This document shows positions 53,378 to 62,160 of a stretch of 64,000 nt of DNA, in pieces. The translations under genes were made by a program, and so were the position numbers. A model generated the notes under the pieces. The model was not told the origin of the DNA. It saw only the letters and a program-made list of their open reading frames with translations, and made no database searches. Origin of the DNA: CAYJLF01 sp964371055 (GTDB lineage: Bacteria > Eisenbacteria > RBG-16-71-46 > CAIMUX01); the NCBI GenBank assembly GCA_964371055.1, contig CAYJLF010000024.1, positions 21,173 through 85,172 on the forward strand, in the 5' to 3' direction. Each line of letters starts with the position of its first letter. Positions within the stretch are counted from its first letter, which is position 1.

Positions 53378-53605
53378 TTGCGACTAACTACCTGTGAGTC
53401 AAGCTGGTACCCGCAGAGTGCTTCGGGCCGTCGAATCCCCGGCGACCGAGCCACGAGAATGGACGGGGGAATGGCAGGGGGCACCCGTCGCGCGCCTGCC
53501 CAGCAACGAAGATGGGAATTCATACCCCTGAGATCACAATTCTCAATAGATGGTCCCACCGAGGGCGCGATGGAGGCCGTGATGGAGGTGCCGACCGGCG
53601 CCGGA

Positions 53606-54895
53606 TCAGCCGGCGATGCGGTCCAGAAGGGACGCCAGGCGGGAGGCGAGGACTCGCCTCTCGTAGATGCGGATCGAGTCGGGGTCCGCGCCCGTTCTCC
53701 CAGGCGCCAGCACGGCGCTGACTCCCCTCGCGATGTCGTCCGGTCGCGCGGGATCGACCACCTCACCGCCGCCGTTCGCGCGCACGATCCGGTCTGCGGC
53801 CCCGCCACGCGGAACGCAGGCCAGGATCGGTCGTCCGGAGCGAAGATACTCGAACACCTTCCCGGGCAGGACGAGCCGACCTCGATCGCTGTCATCCTCG
53901 AGGAGCAGAAGCGCGCGCGCGCGCCTTAGCGCGGCGACCGCCTCGACGTGCGCTCGCGGCGGCAGGAACGTCACGATGGACTCCAGTTCGGCAGCGCGCA
54001 CTTCAGCGCGGTGCCGATCGTAGTGCGCACCGAGAAAGACCACCCGAATGCGCTCCCCACGCGCGGACGCCGTATCGACGGCCAGGCCGAGACCACGCAG
54101 GAAGGGGGTCAAAGGACGCTCCGGGTTGAGCTGTCCGGCATGGAGCAGGACCGGCCCCTCGTCCTCCTCCCCCACGGGCGGATACGCTCCCTGTTCCGCG
54201 CGCACGAAGTCCTCCTCGTCATAACCGTTCGGGATGACCTCGATCCGACCCAGAGTCTCTTCCGGATAGCGCAGGAGGAAGTCGTCGCGCGTCTCCTCGG
54301 TGGTCACGGTGATGAGGTCGGCGGTGCGCAGGCACGAGGACTCGAGGCGGCGATGCCGGCGATCGTGCCACGTCGTCGGAGGCGCGTAGGCCAGACGGCG
54401 GGTCCATGGATCCCGGAAGTCGGCCAGCCACGGAGGCCCGCCCTGACGCCGCAACGCACGCCCCGCCAGGTGTGCGCTGTCGGGCGACGAGGTGGTGATG
54501 ACAGCGTGGTACGGCTCCCCCGCCGCCGCCGCCGCGCTGAGCTCGCGCGCGGCCGCGCGACGTGCGTGCCACGCCCAGCCGAGATAGGCATCGGGGACGA
54601 GCAGACCTCGCGCCAGGCGGCGCAGCAGACTCGTCCGCGTGTGTGAACGCTTGCCCGACCCGCCCTGTCCTCCGCCGAGAAACCGTGCGCCGGGACAGGG
54701 TGCCCGCAGCACCCTGGTCGAAGGCGAAATCTCCGCGGCCAGGCTGGCGTCGCGCATCCAGTAGGCCGCGCGCGCGGTAACGACCGTGGCGTTCCAGCCG
54801 AACTGAGGAAGATAGCGGACAAACTTCACCGTGCGCTGCACCCCGGCCCCACCCAGCGGCGGGAAGAAGAACGCGAGGTAGAGAACTCTCTTCAT
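53606..54895 (-). CDS. Glycosyltransferase family 4 protein
   Basis: Probable GT4 (GT-B fold) enzyme, 429 aa. The N-terminal domain starts RVLYLAFFFPPLGGAGVQRT, the acceptor-side loop of GT4 enzymes. DLITVTTEETRDD and VIPNGYDEEDF are the linker motif, and GPVLLHAGQLNPERPL starts the donor domain. LPGKVFEYLRSGRPILACVP is the nucleotide-binding E-x7-E-like region, here with a single clear Glu. It is the last gene of the glycan operon, 34 nt after the propeller gene. The sugar and acceptor are unknown. Confidence 0.88.
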   Translation of the reverse strand: MKRVLYLAFFFPPLGGAGVQRTVKFVRYLPQFGWNATVVTARAAYWMRDASLAAEISPSTRVLRAPCPGARFLGGGQGGSGKRSHTRTSLLRRLARGLLVPDAYLGWAWHARRAAARELSAAAAAGEPYHAVITTSSPDSAHLAGRALRRQGGPPWLADFRDPWTRRLAYAPPTTWHDRRHRRLESSCLRTADLITVTTEETRDDFLLRYPEETLGRIEVIPNGYDEEDFVRAEQGAYPPVGEEDEGPVLLHAGQLNPERPLTPFLRGLGLAVDTASARGERIRVVFLGAHYDRHRAEVRAAELESIVTFLPPRAHVEAVAALRRARALLLLEDDSDRGRLVLPGKVFEYLRSGRPILACVPRGGAADRIVRANGGGEVVDPARPDDIARGVSAVLAPGRTGADPDSIRIYERRVLASRLASLLDRIAG

Positions 54896-54929
54896 GCCGC
54901 GCCCCGATCGTCCCGGCCGGCCCTGTTCC

Positions 54930-57374
54930 TCACGGGCAGGGGGCGTCGATCACGGCGAGGCCGATCGACCGCGTCCCGCGCGGCGAGTGCACGCGGATCC
55001 GGTAGAGGCCCGACGGAGCCGGCTCGCCTCCCGCCGTCCGGCCGCTCCAGATCGGATTGGCGGGATCGTGGCCGCCGTCGCCGGACGCAGGGAAACGGGC
55101 CACGATGCGGCCGGAGAGATCGGTCACGACTCCGCGCACTTGGCCGCCGGTACCGAGCAGGCGAACGCCGTCGTGATGGCACTCCGGGTTGAACGGATTC
55201 GGATAGACACCCACCTCAGGCTCGCCCTCGAGCCCCGCTTGCGCCGGCGGCACGAAGCTCGCCAGCCCTCGTTCGGTGGCGAGCCAGAGCGTACGGCCGT
55301 CGGCACCCAGCGCCATCGCCTCGACGTTCGGGTTTGGAAGGTCGGGCGGTCCGTAGACCGTGTAGGTGAACCCGGACGAGGTGCGGGGAGTCAGCCGCGT
55401 GACGCCTCCGCCCCGCGTGGCCACCCAGGCGCCGCCATCGGCGAGAGGAATGATCTCGTTGACCTCGGCCGTCGGCAGTCGTCCGAATCCCGCGCCGATG
55501 TTGACCACCCGCGTTCCTTCGAAGATCGAGAGCCCGCCCGTGGTTCCGATCCAGATCCGGCCGTCGTCTCCCCTTTCGATCCGCTTCACCGCATCATCGA
55601 TCAGGGCGAGCGGCGTCGTATCGGTGTTGAAGTGGGTCCAGGCGTCATCCGCGGTGAGAGGGATCCCGTCCCCCCCGAGTCTCCAGCGACTCACGCCGCG
55701 CCCGTCGCCCTGGCCCTCGTACCCGATCCAGACGCGGTCGCCGTCGACACAGATCGCCTTGACCAGGTTGGATCGCAGCGCGGCGCCCGAGGTCGTCGTC
55801 TGCACGTTGATCCAGCTGGAGTCGGCGGGGTCGAGCCGGTAGACGCCGGAGGCATACTCGACCTGGTCTCCCCACGTGCCGACCCAGAGTCGGTTGTGCG
55901 CATCGATGTCGAGATCCCAGGCGTTGGTCAAAGGCCAGGCGCTGAAGCGGCCCTGCTCATCGAGCCGTTCCATCCCGCAGAGATCCTGCGCCTCCTTACA
56001 GCAGCAGTGCGCCAGCCAGATGTCGCCGGACGCCTGGCCGAGGCGGAAGGTCCAGGCGTTGAGGCTCCCGGCCGCACCCCCCTCGTAGAGTGTCCACACG
56101 CCGTGGTCGAGTCGCGTGAGGAGTGGCGTGCGGAAACGCTGGGCGGACGAAGCCCAGACCGCCCCCGCGCCGTCGACCAGGATGCTCCGGTAGTGCTGCC
56201 GAGCCGAGGGGCCGGTGAGACGGAACTGCCGCCAGGTTTGGCCCTCCAGCCGCCAGATGCCGTCCCGGCGTTCTCCGGCGTGCGCCGCTCCCACGTGGAG
56301 AACCCCTCGCTCCGTGCGCGCCAGCGAGGTCAGGTGCACGGTGTCGGCCCCCGCCACCGCGAAGGGAGCGAGATCTCCGACGGGCGACCAGACACCCTGG
56401 ACCCGGCGATAGACTCCACCGGTCACGGCCGCCCAGAGCGTGTCGCCGGAGGCGAGGAGATCACCGATGCGGAAGGAGGCCGGCAACGCCTCGAGGCCGC
56501 CGGCCGGGGACCAGCGATTGCCGCGCCAGGTCCACAGTCCGCTGCGCGCGCCGCCGGCGAGCGAACCGGCCAGGTAGAGGCTGTCGGCCCGCGCCATCCG
56601 TTGCGGGACCGCATTGCCGATCCCGGTCGAGGCGCTCGTCCACTCCCCATCCTCGCTCCGAAACGCAGTCCCCCGGCTCGTCGCGACCCAGAGGTCCCCC
56701 CCCGCGTAGAGGAGGTCCCGCACGTCGTAGGCAGGGAGGCCGCAGATGTCGACCCCTTCCAGACAGACGCTGCGGAGATCCCACGCATTCTCCCTTTCCT
56801 CATCGACGAAGACCGCGAACCCCTGCGCCGCTCCGACCAGCAGGGTTTCCGCGCCGGCCTCGGAGCGGAGGAAGCGCAGGCGGCGGATCCGATCACCCGG
56901 GATCGGCTGGGTGAGGGAGGTGAACCCGGTCCAGGTGATCATTTGCGGATCGAAGATCGAGATTCCGGCCGCCTCGGCTCCACCCCAGATCCGCGCGTTC
57001 GCGTCGACGGCAACACAGGAGACAGAGTCGCTGAGGAGCCGCTCCCGCGCGCGATTCCACTGCGAGATCGTGCCGTCGGGGGCCAGACGCACCAGGCCGC
57101 CGGAGGTCCCCGCCCAGATCTCCTCCCCGCGGGCGCCGAGGCTCTGCACTTCGTTGGCGTAGAGGTAGGTCTTCCAGATCCCGTCGGCGCTCGCGTCGGT
57201 CACGCCGCAGAGGAGGCCGAGACCGGAGGCCAGGATCAGATCCCGCACCGAACGCAACGCGAACGCGTGCAAGCCGCCCCGCGCCCACTTCCCGGCGCGC
57301 CTCGCATCCGATCGATCGGCGCTCCCAACGCGACGGGCCCCGTTCTTCAGCACCGTGCCAGGTTCAGGTCTCAC
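54930..57374 (-). CDS. Secreted beta-propeller protein with FlgD-like/T9SS-like C-terminal domain
   Basis: Exported protein of 814 aa. A signal peptide (LILASGLGLLCGVTDASA) follows an N-terminal extension of about 45 residues. Residues about 65-700 are propeller blades of the two-component-regulator-propeller type (EEIWAGTSGGLVRLA, GDLWVATSRGTAF, GRIWIGTTGGLSIFEG, GGAWVATRGGGVTRL). A Cys cluster (HCCCKEAQDLCG) lies near the middle. The end is a sorting-type domain (VGVYPNPFNPE ... VTDLSGRIVARF ... GLYRIRVHSPRG). The GTG at 57374 overlaps the preceding gene and has GGAGGAAAAC upstream. It sits within a glycan operon, so it may be a glycosylated surface protein; that is inference. Confidence 0.8.
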   Translation of the reverse strand: MRPEPGTVLKNGARRVGSADRSDARRAGKWARGGLHAFALRSVRDLILASGLGLLCGVTDASADGIWKTYLYANEVQSLGARGEEIWAGTSGGLVRLAPDGTISQWNRARERLLSDSVSCVAVDANARIWGGAEAAGISIFDPQMITWTGFTSLTQPIPGDRIRRLRFLRSEAGAETLLVGAAQGFAVFVDEERENAWDLRSVCLEGVDICGLPAYDVRDLLYAGGDLWVATSRGTAFRSEDGEWTSASTGIGNAVPQRMARADSLYLAGSLAGGARSGLWTWRGNRWSPAGGLEALPASFRIGDLLASGDTLWAAVTGGVYRRVQGVWSPVGDLAPFAVAGADTVHLTSLARTERGVLHVGAAHAGERRDGIWRLEGQTWRQFRLTGPSARQHYRSILVDGAGAVWASSAQRFRTPLLTRLDHGVWTLYEGGAAGSLNAWTFRLGQASGDIWLAHCCCKEAQDLCGMERLDEQGRFSAWPLTNAWDLDIDAHNRLWVGTWGDQVEYASGVYRLDPADSSWINVQTTTSGAALRSNLVKAICVDGDRVWIGYEGQGDGRGVSRWRLGGDGIPLTADDAWTHFNTDTTPLALIDDAVKRIERGDDGRIWIGTTGGLSIFEGTRVVNIGAGFGRLPTAEVNEIIPLADGGAWVATRGGGVTRLTPRTSSGFTYTVYGPPDLPNPNVEAMALGADGRTLWLATERGLASFVPPAQAGLEGEPEVGVYPNPFNPECHHDGVRLLGTGGQVRGVVTDLSGRIVARFPASGDGGHDPANPIWSGRTAGGEPAPSGLYRIRVHSPRGTRSIGLAVIDAPCP

Positions 57375-59451
57375 GTTTTCCTCCACCGGAATCCCCAAGG
57401 CCGAGGATCGCTCGGCCGAAGATACGCAAATCCTCTTCAGGGGAACACCACTCCGAGTAGTTGCGGTTCCACTCCTGTAAGGCCGCGAGGCCGGGATCGC
57501 GCGTCGTCCACGGTCCCAGGATGCCGACGGGAGCATCCGGCGGGCGTTGGCGATACGAGGCGTCGCACTCCTCCCATTCCGTCTCGTCGAACGGATAGAT
57601 CCCGACCAGGCCGACGCGACCGGAGGCGAGCGCCGGCAGGGAGGGATACCAGTCGAGGATCGCGCGCCAGGCTCCCCGCCCTCGGCGCGCTCCGACCGAC
57701 CGCCGCAGCGGCATCACCACCCCGTCCGCGCCGCGCGCCCGGATCTCCTCGAGCACCGGCCGGCCCGCCACACGCCGACCGATCGCACGGAGGAGGTACG
57801 GGACAAACCACAGAAGCCCGATCGCCGCGGCGACCGCCGCCATCCCGACGCGCGCCACGGGCGTACGACCGCGGCCGGGGGCTCCTCCGAGGTAGAGGGA
57901 GGGCCAGCCCATGAACTCAGAGGCGTGGCTGCCGAGCGGCAGCACGTCCCGTAAGGCGGGAATGATCCGCACGGGGAGCCCCCGCTGCTTCAGTTCCGCC
58001 AGAAGCCCCGGAACGTCTCCCGGCCAGTCCTCGAAGAGGAGCACCTCCTGCGCCCGCTCGGCGCCGAGACGGCGCGCCCACTGGGCCGCGCCCAGCCGCG
58101 GCGCGGCCGCGAAGGAGAGAGGCACCGGATCCAGGCCGAAGGTCCCGTGCCGGCGAAAACGCGTCATCAGCTCCTCCACGGCGTCGGCGGGCCCGAGGAT
58201 CGCGAGGCGACGCAGGTTGAGGTCCCGGCGACGCACGGAGCGGACGAGGCGCATGAGAAGGACGCGACCGAGGGTCACCGCGAGGACGGCGAGGGGAAAG
58301 AAGAGTACGACCATGAAACGGGAGAAGATCCGCACTGAGAGAAGGAAGGTCGATGCCATCATCAGCACCGATGTCCAGGCGAGCGCCCGGGTCACCGGCA
58401 GGAGGTTGTCGATCACCGTGGCCCGCAGCCGCTCCCGATAGAGACCGAAGGCCAGAAACGAGCTGAGCGCGACGACGAGGGTGAAGCCGAAGAAGCGCAC
58501 ATACTCCGCGAATCCGAAGAGCGGCTTGGTCAAAAGCCCGGCCAGCGCGGCGCGGAGCGCGTACGCGCCGACGAACGCGGCCGACACCATGGCGGCATCG
58601 CCGAAGAAGAGCGCCAAGTTGCGCAGCGCCCGGGCGCGAAGCTTCAGCCAGTAGAGGAGGAAACTCCATTTCTCGTAGTAGAGCAGGGTCGAGCCGAGGT
58701 GGACCCAGAGCCCGCGGGTCGGCCAGCGTCTCGCGCTCGCGCGCTGGTAGTGATGGATCATGCGCGCGGGAGGGTGATAGACGACGCGCCATCCGCGCTG
58801 GTGCATCCGAAAGCACCAGTCGACGTCCTCGAAGTACATGAAGAAACGCTCATCCATCAACCCGACATCATCGACCGCCTCACGCCGCGTCAGCATGGCG
58901 GCGCCGATGCACCAGTCGACGTCCCGCGTCTCCTCGTGATCCCAGTCGAGCATCAAGTGCGCGCGGATCGCCGTCGCGTCATGGAAGATCTTCCCCAGGA
59001 AGGTGCGGCGCAGCAGGAAGATCTTCAACGTGTAGAAGGTGCGGCAGGACTCCTGCAGGCGGCCGTCGGCGTAGTGCAGTCGCGGACAGACGATCCCTGT
59101 GTCCGGCTCTCGCTCCAGGTGCGCGACGAGTTCGTCGATCGAGCCTTTCGTCACCTCCATGTCGGGATTGAGCAGCAGATAGTAGCGGCCGCGAGCGAGG
59201 CGCATCCCCTGGTTGCAGGCCCGGCCGAACCCGACATTCCGCGCATTCGGCACGTAGATCACGCCGGGCCGCCCCGCCGCCACCTCCGCGCAGTCACCGG
59301 TCTGCGGGTCGTTGTCGATCACGATCGCTTCCCAGGGCACGGACGGAGGACAAGCGGAAAGGGAATCGAGCGCGCGCCGCAGGAATTCCGGCGTCCGGTA
59401 GACGACGATGACGATCGAGACGACGACGGTCCCGGCCGCGGTCGTGGTCAC
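57364..59451 (-). CDS. GT2 glycosyltransferase fused to degenerate polyprenyl-phosphate sugar transferase module
   Basis: Membrane protein of 695 aa. Residues 1-270 are a rhamnosyltransferase-like GT2 (SIVIVVYRTPEFLRRALDSL, VGFGRACNQG, LLLNPDMEVT, DERFFMYFEDVDWCFR). Residues about 290-430 have four TM helices and 430-540 a Rossmann-like part, as in WbaP/WcaJ-type initiating transferases. The C-terminus keeps GRVGLVGIYP, VGILGPWTTR and NRNYSEWCSPEEDLRIF, which match the end of bacterial sugar transferases. The catalytic part normally before it (KR..D and KFRSM) is not visible. The GTG at 59451 overlaps the DPM1-like gene (GTGA). Probably active as a GT2, doubtful as a phosphotransferase. Confidence 0.75.
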   Translation of the reverse strand: MTTTAAGTVVVSIVIVVYRTPEFLRRALDSLSACPPSVPWEAIVIDNDPQTGDCAEVAAGRPGVIYVPNARNVGFGRACNQGMRLARGRYYLLLNPDMEVTKGSIDELVAHLEREPDTGIVCPRLHYADGRLQESCRTFYTLKIFLLRRTFLGKIFHDATAIRAHLMLDWDHEETRDVDWCIGAAMLTRREAVDDVGLMDERFFMYFEDVDWCFRMHQRGWRVVYHPPARMIHHYQRASARRWPTRGLWVHLGSTLLYYEKWSFLLYWLKLRARALRNLALFFGDAAMVSAAFVGAYALRAALAGLLTKPLFGFAEYVRFFGFTLVVALSSFLAFGLYRERLRATVIDNLLPVTRALAWTSVLMMASTFLLSVRIFSRFMVVLFFPLAVLAVTLGRVLLMRLVRSVRRRDLNLRRLAILGPADAVEELMTRFRRHGTFGLDPVPLSFAAAPRLGAAQWARRLGAERAQEVLLFEDWPGDVPGLLAELKQRGLPVRIIPALRDVLPLGSHASEFMGWPSLYLGGAPGRGRTPVARVGMAAVAAAIGLLWFVPYLLRAIGRRVAGRPVLEEIRARGADGVVMPLRRSVGARRGRGAWRAILDWYPSLPALASGRVGLVGIYPFDETEWEECDASYRQRPPDAPVGILGPWTTRDPGLAALQEWNRNYSEWCSPEEDLRIFGRAILGLGDSGGGKRET

Positions 59452-60191
59452 GGGCGGACTCCGCGCCGCCGTTTCGACCGCGTGAAGAGCCGGATGAGGA
59501 ACATGCGCCACACCATCCACGTGGCCTCGAAGATGATCCGGCGCGACATCTTGGAGATACCGACGCGCCGGTCGGCGAAGACGATGCCGATCTCGCGCAC
59601 GCGGAACCCGGCCCTCCACGCCAGGAACGTCAGCTCGATCTGGAAGGAGTAGCCGTCGCTGCGCACCCCGGAGAGGTCGATTCCGGCCAGAGTCTCCCGC
59701 CGGAAAGCCTTGAACCCGCCCGTCAGATCGTGGATCGGGATGCCGGTCAGGATCCGACTGTAAAGATTGGCGCCGTAGCTCAGGATGAGGCGCTTCAGGG
59801 GCCAGTTGATGACCGTGACCCCGTTGAGGTACCGCGAGCCGAGCACGAGATCAGCCTCCCGGATCGCCTCGAGGATGGACGGGATCGCCCCGGGATCGTG
59901 AGAGAAATCGGCGTCCATCTCGAAGACGATGTCGTACCCGCGCTCGAGGGCCCAGCCGAAGCCGGCGATGTAGGCCGAGCCGAGCCCGGCCTTCTCCGTT
60001 CGCTCCAGCAGGTGGATCCGGGCATCGCCCGCCGCCATCTCCCGGACCGCGGCTCCGGTGCCATCCGGCGAGCTGTCGTCCACGACCAGAACCTCGAGAT
60101 CGTGCGGCACGCGGAGAACCGCGGCCACGATCTCCCGGATGTTGTCGATCTCGTTGTAAGTCGGGATGACGACCAGGCTCCGCTCCGCCAT
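59448..60191 (-). CDS. Polyprenol monophosphomannose synthase (DPM1-like GT2)
   Basis: GT2 enzyme of 247 aa that loads mannose or a similar sugar from a nucleotide donor onto polyprenyl phosphate. Motifs are SLVVIPTYNEIDNI, LVVDDSSPDGTG, FEMDADFSHDP (metal-binding DxD) and DLVLGSRYLNG. SKMSRRIIFEA is typical of the soluble DPM1 type. No C-terminal TM pair is present. ATG at 60191 has GGGGAG at good spacing; two GTGs just before it are less likely. It could feed the GT117-like membrane transferase at the right end of the window. Confidence 0.88.
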   Translation of the reverse strand: MAERSLVVIPTYNEIDNIREIVAAVLRVPHDLEVLVVDDSSPDGTGAAVREMAAGDARIHLLERTEKAGLGSAYIAGFGWALERGYDIVFEMDADFSHDPGAIPSILEAIREADLVLGSRYLNGVTVINWPLKRLILSYGANLYSRILTGIPIHDLTGGFKAFRRETLAGIDLSGVRSDGYSFQIELTFLAWRAGFRVREIGIVFADRRVGISKMSRRIIFEATWMVWRMFLIRLFTRSKRRRGVRP

Positions 60192-60216
60192 CACCACTCT
60201 CCCCGCCCGGCCCGCG

Positions 60217-61143
60217 CTAGCGGGGCCGCTGGAACCACTCCACCGTCATCCGCAGCGCGTCCCGCACGTCGACCTGCGGCTCCCATCCGAGCGCCCGCCG
60301 GGCCAGCCCGATGTCCGGCTGGCGCACCTTCGGATCGTCCTCCGGCAACGACTTGTAGATGATCTCGCTCGACGATCCGGTGATCTGCCGGATCATCTGC
60401 GCCATCTCGAGGACGGTCAGCTCCTGCGGATTGCCGAGGTTGCACGGCTCGTTCAGGTCCGAGAGGACGAGCTGGTGCAGGCCCCGGACCAGGTCGGTGA
60501 TGTAGCCGAAGCTGCGGGTCTGGGTGCCGTCGCCATAGACCGTCAGCGGCTCTCCCCGCAGCGCCTGCATGATGAAGTTCGGAACCGCCCGCCCATCCTC
60601 CCGGCGCATCCGGGGGCCGAAGGTATTGAAGATCCGCACGATCTTCACATCGACGCCATGATAGCGGTGATAGGCCATCGAAAGCGCTTCGGCGTAGCGC
60701 TTGGCCTCGTCGTAGACCCCCCGCAGGCCGACCGGGTTGACGTTGCCCCAGTACTCCTCGGTCTGCGGGTGAACCAGCGGGTCACCGTAGACTTCGCTGG
60801 TCGAGGCCAGGAGGAAGCGCGCTCCTTTGGCTCGCGCCAGGCCCAGCGCCTTGTGGGTTCCGAGCGCGCCGACTTTCAGCGTCTGGATCGGCAGGCGCAG
60901 GTAGTCGATCGGGCTGGCCGGACTGGCGAAGTGCAGCACCAGGTCGACCGCGCCGTCGATGTAGAGGTAGTTCGTGACGTCGTAGTGAATGAAGCTGAAC
61001 CGGGCGCTGCGGATGTGCGCGATGTTGTCGATCGACCCGGTGAGGAGGTTGTCGATCGCGACGACCTCCATATCCTTATCCAGCAGGTAGTCGCAGAGGT
61101 GGGAACCGATGAACCCCGCGCCTCCCGTGATGACTGCCCTCAT
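60217..61143 (-). CDS. NAD-dependent UDP-glucuronate decarboxylase-like (UXS) epimerase/dehydratase
   Basis: Extended SDR, 308 aa. RAVITGGAGFIGSHLCDYLL binds NAD. Ser/Thr in STSEVYGDP and YDEAKRYAEAL (YxxxK) form the active site. HFASPASPIDY and NTFGPRM are typical of UDP-xylose synthases, as is the short length. It probably turns UDP-glucuronate to UDP-xylose for the surface glycan. GGAGGAGGG precedes the ATG. Confidence 0.88.
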   Translation of the reverse strand: MRAVITGGAGFIGSHLCDYLLDKDMEVVAIDNLLTGSIDNIAHIRSARFSFIHYDVTNYLYIDGAVDLVLHFASPASPIDYLRLPIQTLKVGALGTHKALGLARAKGARFLLASTSEVYGDPLVHPQTEEYWGNVNPVGLRGVYDEAKRYAEALSMAYHRYHGVDVKIVRIFNTFGPRMRREDGRAVPNFIMQALRGEPLTVYGDGTQTRSFGYITDLVRGLHQLVLSDLNEPCNLGNPQELTVLEMAQMIRQITGSSSEIIYKSLPEDDPKVRQPDIGLARRALGWEPQVDVRDALRMTVEWFQRPR

Positions 61144-61164
61144 GCGCCCTCCTCCATGGCCACG

Positions 61165-62160
61165 CTAGCGCGGCAGGATCGTTGTGCTCCCGCCCGTATC
61201 TCCCTCCGACCCTCCCTCCGGTCCTGTCTCCGGCAGACGCAGCCGCAAAGGACAAGCGGTGCGTCGCCGGCGCGGCGCATGGATGAGCGCGGCCAGAAGA
61301 CCGATCGAGATGAACTGGACTCCGAGAATGACGAGGATGACGCCGAAGAGCAAGAGAGGCCTGACCCGCAGCCGACCCTCGATCACCCACAGCGCGGCCA
61401 TGTAGAGGTTCAGCCCCAACCCGGTCGCCAGGAGCGCCGTCCCCCAGCGGCCGAAGACATGAAGCGGCGTGCGTCTCCCCCCCGCCAGGAAGACGACCTC
61501 GAGCAGGTCGAGGAAGCCGTTGATGAACCGGCTGGGGCCGAACTTCGAGCGGCCATGGCGGCGCGGGTGATGGCGCACCTCGCGCTCGCCGATCCGGAAT
61601 CCCTCGCGCTGCGCGAGCACGGGGATGAAACGGTGCATCTCCCCGTAGAGGGTGATCTCGCGGCACACTCCCCGGCGGTACCCCTTGAAACCGCAGTTGA
61701 AGTCGTGGATCCGGATCCCGGTCGCCCCGGCGGTGACCCGGTTGAAGAGGAGACTCGGCAGGGTCTTGCTGATCGGATCGTGCCGCTTTCGCTTCCAGCC
61801 GGAGACGAGATCGAGCCCCTCGTCCAGGTCCGCGAGGAAGCCCGGGATCTCCGTGGGATCGTCCTGGAGGTCGGCATCCATCGTGATCACGTACCGGCCG
61901 CGGATCGCCTCGAATCCGGTGGCGAGGGCGGCTGACTTCCCGAAGTTCCGGCGCAGGATCAAGGCCCGCACGCGTCCATCGCGGCCACAGGCGGTGCGCA
62001 TGACGTCGACCGTATCGTCGGTCGAACCGTCGTCGACGACGAGGATCTCGAACGACCGTCCGGTCGACTCCAGCACCGCCGTCACCGCCGGGAGCAGTTC
62101 CCGCAGCGAGGCCGACTCGTTATAGGCGGGGATGACGACCGAGACGTCGACCTCGTTCAT
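61165..62160 (-). CDS. Membrane GT2 glycosyltransferase (DPM1/ArnC/GtrB-like)
   Basis: GT2 of 331 aa. SVVIPAYNESASLRELL, ILVVDDGSTDDT and TMDADLQDDPTEIPG (DxD) form the active site; GFKGYRR and HHPRRHGRSKFG are typical of polyprenyl-phosphate sugar synthases. Two TM helices follow at about 237-258 and 268-293. A Pro/Gly-rich tail ends the chain. The ATG overlaps the epimerase stop (ATGA). It probably makes an undecaprenyl-phosphate sugar for transfer outside the inner membrane. Confidence 0.9.
   Translation of the reverse strand: MNEVDVSVVIPAYNESASLRELLPAVTAVLESTGRSFEILVVDDGSTDDTVDVMRTACGRDGRVRALILRRNFGKSAALATGFEAIRGRYVITMDADLQDDPTEIPGFLADLDEGLDLVSGWKRKRHDPISKTLPSLLFNRVTAGATGIRIHDFNCGFKGYRRGVCREITLYGEMHRFIPVLAQREGFRIGEREVRHHPRRHGRSKFGPSRFINGFLDLLEVVFLAGGRRTPLHVFGRWGTALLATGLGLNLYMAALWVIEGRLRVRPLLLFGVILVILGVQFISIGLLAALIHAPRRRRTACPLRLRLPETGPEGGSEGDTGGSTTILPR

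Larger units (their letters stand above)
53246..53605. other. Regulatory gap between the dcw operon and the glycan operon
   Basis: This 360-bp gap holds the mraZ leader and promoter, the 17-bp palindrome, and about 220 bp of sequence downstream of the GT4 stop in which I see no T-tract terminator and no gene. Its A+T content is locally high between 53320 and 53400. Confidence 0.6.

Noticed and set aside
54894..57914. A 1006-codon plus-strand open frame opposite the propeller and GT2 genes
   Set aside because: No motif, no ribosome-binding site, low-complexity charged composition; the opposite strand encodes clear domains.
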